A stretch of DNA of 17,643 nt from Bacteriovorax stolpii (GTDB taxonomy: Bacteria > Bdellovibrionota > Bacteriovoracia > Bacteriovoracales > Bacteriovoracaceae): the NCBI GenBank assembly GCA_945890905.1, contig CAMDDI010000039.1, forward strand, positions 1 through 17,643, read 5' to 3'. This document shows, one piece after another, positions 14,829 to 17,643 of the stretch (position 1 is the first letter of the stretch; every line of letters begins with the position of its first letter). The notes under the pieces were generated by a model. That model did no database searches and was not told the DNA's origin. It saw nothing but the letters and a program-made list of their open reading frames with translations. The translations under genes were made by a program, and so were the position numbers.

Positions 14829-15676
14829 CCCTCATTCGCACCACCGTAGAGCTTGTAAATCGACGCAACCTTGAGAAAAAGAATGTGGGGTTTGTGCCGA
14901 CCATGGGAAGCCTTCACCAGGGTCACATTTCTCTTCTAGAGAAAGCTCTAAGTGAATTTGAAATTGTATATTTTTCTATTTTTGTAAATCCTTTGCAATT
15001 TGCTCCTCATGAAGATTTCAATCAGTATCCGCGCACCCTTGAAAATGATCTCAATCTCATTGCTGCTTCTTTGAAAAAATTTCCAGGAAGTGAAGTAGTC
15101 GTCTTTGCTCCTAAAGATTCGGCAGAAGTTTTCCCTCCTCAAAATGATCAAGTCATAAGTGTGGAAGGTTTGAACAATATATTGGAAGGGGCCGTGCGTC
15201 CTGGACACTTTGATGGAGTGGCTACAGTAGTTCATAGATTGTTCCAACTTATGCGGCCTAATCGTGCTTATTTTGGGCTCAAAGATTATCAGCAATATTT
15301 GGTGATAAAAAAGATGGTTAAGGATCTGGTACTTCCGGTTGAAGTCATCGGCATGCCAACCATCCGTGAAAATTCAGGTCTTGCCCTATCTAGCCGAAAT
15401 CAATATTTAACTCCTGAAGAAAAAAACGAAGCTCTGACTCTTTCAAAATCCATGAACGAACTAGCTTCAGTGATCAATCATAAGCATGAGAATATTAAAA
15501 TCGCTCAGTCCAAATTAAAAAGAATCAAAGAAGATAAACGCTGGAACTATCTTGAAATCCGGGATGCGTTCACATTATCAGAAGATATTTCTCATTCTAA
15601 AAAAATCGCCATCCTAGGTGTATTCCAACTTCGGGAGACTAGGCTATTAGATAATCTTCAAGTGGAGCTGCAATGA
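14822..15676 (+). CDS. panC: Pantothenate synthetase (PanC)
   Basis: Condenses pantoate and beta-alanine with ATP to give pantothenate. The 284-residue length is typical. The nucleotidyltransferase signature is FVPTMGSLHQGHISLL (His32, His35), followed by IFVNPLQFAPHEDFNQYPR (Gln59), LEGAVRPGHFDGVATVV, RAYFGLKDYQQ (Lys154, Asp155) and MPTIRENSGLALSSRN (Ser190, Ser191, Arg192). All ATP- and pantoate-binding positions I expect are present. The start lies inside the end of coaBC (7-nt overlap), with GAAGG about 9 nt upstream. The beta-alanine supplier panD is not in the window. The end overlaps hflX by 4 nt. Confidence 0.96.
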   Translation: MVTLIRTTVELVNRRNLEKKNVGFVPTMGSLHQGHISLLEKALSEFEIVYFSIFVNPLQFAPHEDFNQYPRTLENDLNLIAASLKKFPGSEVVVFAPKDSAEVFPPQNDQVISVEGLNNILEGAVRPGHFDGVATVVHRLFQLMRPNRAYFGLKDYQQYLVIKKMVKDLVLPVEVIGMPTIRENSGLALSSRNQYLTPEEKNEALTLSKSMNELASVINHKHENIKIAQSKLKRIKEDKRWNYLEIRDAFTLSEDISHSKKIAILGVFQLRETRLLDNLQVELQ

Positions 15677-17007
15677 ATCCTGAAGATTTTAAATTACCTC
15701 TTGGTCAAAAAGCGTCTCTGGTATCCATTGTGTGCGATAAGTTTGAGAACCACTCCAATATCATGGAGACCAATATCTCCTTAAAAGAGCTCCGGGAGCT
15801 TCTCAGAACACTAGGGATTATTGGGGGCGAAGAGTATGTCCAAAATCGCAAGCAAATTGACCCCGCCACGATGCTGGGGGAGGGAAAGCTCGAAGAAATT
15901 GCTAATGCTGCTCGTGAAGAAGGATCAAGCCTCTTAGTTTTTGACTTCGAACTTACGGCTTCTCAAGTCCGAAACATAAAAAAGATCACTGAACTTGAAG
16001 TGGTAGATCGCAATACCGTGATTCTAGAAATTTTTGCTCATCACGCCCGAACAAAAGAAGCGAAAATCCAAATTGAGATTTCTCGCTTAAAATATCTACT
16101 TCCTCGACTAACAAGTATGTGGGGTCACTTCTCTAAGCAAAGAGCTGCCGGTGCTGCGTTGGGTGGTGAAGGTGAGCAGCAACTTGAGCTCGATCGCCGT
16201 ATGATTCGTGAGCGTATTGAATTTCATAAAAAGCAATTAGAAGAAGTTCAAAAGTCCCGTGAGCAACAAAGAAAAAAACGCCAAAATCAAGCGGTCACAG
16301 CTGCTCTTGTGGGATATACCAATGCAGGTAAGTCATCTTTGATGAACCGCTTATGCAAAGTAAATGTTCTGGAGGAAAATAAACTCTTCGCCACTCTTGA
16401 TTCTACATTCCGGACACTGAATCCAGATTCTAAGCCACCCATGATTATGATTGATACGGTGGGATTTATTTCCAATCTCCCCAACACACTCATTGAAGGG
16501 TTTAAAACGACACTCGAATCGGCCCTTGAAGCTGATCTACTGCTTTTAGTATGTGATATCTCTGATCCCAATTATCAAAAGCATCTTCGCGTCACCCAAG
16601 ATGTACTGAAAGAATTAAAAATTGAAGATAAGCAACAGATCATCGTATTTAATAAAAAAGATCTTTTGAATGATCCAGTTCGCGCCAGAATCATTATGAG
16701 AAATTTTCCCAATAGTTTTTTAGTATCTTCTTATGATGAAGAAGATATGAAAAACTTGCGTCAACATGTCATTGAATACTTTCTGGCCAAGCAAGATCAT
16801 TATGATCTCTTCATACCCTATGAAGCAGGAGAAGCTCACTCACGAGTAAGGGCCAACGCCAACGTGCAAAATACTGTTGCTCATGAGCAAGGAATTTTTT
16901 ACAGAATTCGTATCCCTGATTTTATTTTTCAGCAGCTGGGCCTGGGCAGTTTCATCTTGGCCCCTGCAGATGCAAAAAAATTAGAACAAAACTCCCCTCT
17001 CACCTGA
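15673..17007 (+). CDS. hflX: GTPase HflX
   Basis: A ribosome-associated GTPase that splits stalled or hibernating 70S ribosomes under stress (family knowledge). The 444-residue protein has the HflX N-terminal nucleotide-binding domain (about 20-125, with the glycine-rich ATMLGEGKLEEI), a long helical linker with GGEGEQQLELDRRMIRERI (164-182), and then the G domain: G1 GYTNAGKSS (214-222), G2 region LFATLDSTFRTL, G3 DTVGFI (261-266), G4 NKKD (327-330) and a C-terminal domain after about 365. The switch region reads TLDSTFR where most homologues have TLDPTTR, a real but modest change. The start overlaps panC by 4 nt, with GGAG at 6-nt spacing. Its place at the end of a coenzyme A operon is unusual. 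Confidence 0.95.
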   Translation: MNPEDFKLPLGQKASLVSIVCDKFENHSNIMETNISLKELRELLRTLGIIGGEEYVQNRKQIDPATMLGEGKLEEIANAAREEGSSLLVFDFELTASQVRNIKKITELEVVDRNTVILEIFAHHARTKEAKIQIEISRLKYLLPRLTSMWGHFSKQRAAGAALGGEGEQQLELDRRMIRERIEFHKKQLEEVQKSREQQRKKRQNQAVTAALVGYTNAGKSSLMNRLCKVNVLEENKLFATLDSTFRTLNPDSKPPMIMIDTVGFISNLPNTLIEGFKTTLESALEADLLLLVCDISDPNYQKHLRVTQDVLKELKIEDKQQIIVFNKKDLLNDPVRARIIMRNFPNSFLVSSYDEEDMKNLRQHVIEYFLAKQDHYDLFIPYEAGEAHSRVRANANVQNTVAHEQGIFYRIRIPDFIFQQLGLGSFILAPADAKKLEQNSPLT

Positions 17008-17053
17008 AATACCATTTGTTTTCCTGGCAAAAAAACCTTACCTTGCTCTCCCA

Positions 17054-17485
17054 ATGAAAAAAACTCGAGTCATCAAGCGCAAACATACTCTGAAGACCAG
17101 ATGGATGAACCAGAAGGTCCAACTTAGAGAAAAAAATCTCAACCTCGCTCACCCTGTGGTGAAAGCATCATACATTTGGTCCATTCTCTCTGAGCAATTA
17201 TGTGACGTCTTAGGACCCCACGTTCATCATCAGTGGTTCAAAGATGTTAAACCTCTGGTTATTTCGCACAATGTTTTGATTTTAGAAGTGAACAATCACT
17301 TCTCTGCCCAATGGATTCACACTCATTATCATGAGCTGGTGGATGTTCTTTTATCAGTGATGGATAAGAAGTTAAGTAGTTTCTTTCTTTCACAATCAGA
17401 GCGACTCAATGCCCCTAAATTGAAAACGAAATCTTTACTTGAAAACACCACTTCGGAAGTAAAGCGTCACAAAGAAGACGACTAG
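17054..17485 (+). CDS. Stand-alone DnaA domain I-like protein
   Basis: A 143-residue protein. Residues about 41-103 resemble the N-terminal domain of the replication initiator DnaA: IWSILSEQLCDVLGPHVHHQ, then WFKDVKPL, then VLILEVNNHFSAQWIHTHYH. The pattern W..L...L......W...V.P....N.L.L.V.N.F...WI...Y matches DnaA domain I position by position, while the AAA+ and DNA-binding domains are entirely missing. The first 30 residues are strongly basic and the last 20 charged, both probably disordered. DnaA domain I mediates self-association and contact with DnaB helicase and regulators, so this protein may modulate initiation; that is inference. The gene lies 46 nt after hflX and has no clear Shine-Dalgarno at ATG 17054. 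Its end overlaps a convergent small ORF by 51 nt. Confidence 0.75.
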   Translation: MKKTRVIKRKHTLKTRWMNQKVQLREKNLNLAHPVVKASYIWSILSEQLCDVLGPHVHHQWFKDVKPLVISHNVLILEVNNHFSAQWIHTHYHELVDVLLSVMDKKLSSFFLSQSERLNAPKLKTKSLLENTTSEVKRHKEDD

Positions 17486-17530
17486 AATAAGAACGATACT
17501 GAAAGTAATAACAACGACATCTCTTTTCAT
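17435..17530 (-). CDS. Candidate 31-residue single-pass membrane microprotein
   Basis: From ATG 17530 the frame encodes MKRD, a hydrophobic run of about 21 residues (5-25, VVVITFSIVLILVVFF and on), then RSGVFK. This is the plain layout of a small bitopic membrane protein. A longer frame runs back to 17623, but it overlaps the end of another gene in a different frame and has no membrane character there, so the short start is preferred. The start is 16 nt after the stop of the partial receiver-like gene. TATAAT ends 6 nt before the ATG, so a transcript could be nearly leaderless. The C-terminal half overlaps, antisense, the end of the DnaA-domain-I-like gene, which lowers confidence. Confidence 0.42.
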   Translation of the reverse strand: MKRDVVVITFSIVLILVVFFVTLYFRSGVFK

Positions 17531-17536
17531 GATCCG

Positions 17537-17564
17537 ATTATAACACCTAAATAAGTTTTCCCAA
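17537..17564 (-). promoter_or_regulatory. Candidate promoter for the microprotein
   Basis: On the minus strand TTGGGA (17564-17559) is followed after 16 bp by a perfect TATAAT (17542-17537). The start point would fall at or next to the ATG at 17530, giving a leaderless or nearly leaderless message. It partly overlaps the end of the upstream coding region. Confidence 0.38.
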
Positions 17565-17643
17565 CATTTTTTGAAGAAGGGCGGGAATTTTGAAGGGGTC
17601 AATAGGCCTTTGAATTTGCCCACGATTATTTTGAATAAACTCC
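17547..17643 (-). CDS. C-terminal end of a probable receiver-domain protein, partial
   Basis: From base 17642 the minus strand reads 31 sense codons and stops at TAG 17549-17547; the N-terminus lies beyond the window. The visible end, QIQRPIDPFKIPALLQKMLG, resembles the last strand and helix of a response-regulator receiver domain (usual form KPxDxxxLxxxIxxxL, here with Arg in place of the conserved Lys). With so little sequence this is tentative, but the reading frame and amphipathic helix make it a better candidate than the overlapping hydrophilic frame. Confidence 0.45.
   Translation of the reverse strand, partial: EFIQNNRGQIQRPIDPFKIPALLQKMLGKLI

Noticed and set aside
14948..15295. Minus-strand frame of 115 codons
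   Set aside because: Antisense to panC, whose catalytic motifs cover the same bases.
17008..17053. DnaA boxes or an origin near the DnaA-domain-I-like gene
   Set aside because: I found no TTATCCACA-like cluster or AT-rich unwinding region; the gap is only 46 nt.
17435..17623. A 62-codon minus-strand frame starting at 17623
   Set aside because: Its upstream half overlaps, in another frame, a segment ending in a receiver-like C-terminus. Only the part from ATG 17530 has membrane-protein character, so the shorter start is reported.

Overview
The window looks like chromosome from a Gram-negative predatory or predator-related bacterium of the Bdellovibrionota, closest in style to the Bacteriovorax / Peredibacter group. 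The reasons are: moderately AT-rich DNA; a TIGR02147-family regulator (a family I know mainly from Bdellovibrio-like bacteria and Fibrobacter) directly before a small secreted 'GGNGGDG' protein; a diderm cell envelope shown by Lnt, a Kdo-pathway isomerase and a lipoprotein; and very tight gene packing. This placement is an inference from gene content, not from a marker gene.

Layout. (1) 1-1571, minus strand: a TIGR02147 regulator and, 8 nt downstream, a secreted protein cut by the window edge. (2) About 1682-3002: one complete insertion sequence with a DDE transposase, long bipartite terminal inverted repeats and a hairpin that covers the transposase ribosome binding site. (3) 3128-8108: a secreted subtilisin-like protease and apolipoprotein N-acyltransferase (lnt) on plus, arabinose-5-phosphate isomerase (kdsD) on minus, a small lipoprotein on plus, and a secreted HEAT-repeat protein on minus. 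The two convergent pairs each overlap by exactly 4 nt at their stop codons. (4) 8111-9187, minus: a membrane-anchored coiled-coil protein with an acidic tail, read with the HEAT gene from a good sigma70-type promoter at 9220-9248. (5) 9262-11097, minus: pabC, yacG and an inositol-monophosphatase-family gene, overlapping. (6) 11166-17007, plus: a tightly overlapping operon of a ketol-acid-reductoisomerase (KARI)-like gene, panB, coaX, coaBC, panC and hflX, with junction overlaps of 4, 1, 4, 7 and 4 nt. (7) 17054-17643: a stand-alone protein resembling DnaA domain I, a candidate 31-residue membrane microprotein on minus, and the C-terminal end of a probable receiver-domain protein on minus.

How the genes fit together. 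The main operon covers ketoisovalerate to 4'-phosphopantetheine: PanB makes ketopantoate, PanC joins pantoate to beta-alanine, CoaX phosphorylates pantothenate, and CoaBC makes phosphopantetheine. The reductase PanE is absent from the operon and a divergent KARI-like oxidoreductase holds the first position, so it is the natural candidate for ketopantoate reductase. The aspartate decarboxylase panD is not in the window. The divergent pabC supplies p-aminobenzoate for folate, and PanB consumes methylene-tetrahydrofolate, so the two divergent units are metabolically linked. The points most worth following up are the KARI-like gene, the isolated DnaA domain I protein, and the IS architecture. No tRNA, rRNA or CRISPR array was seen.
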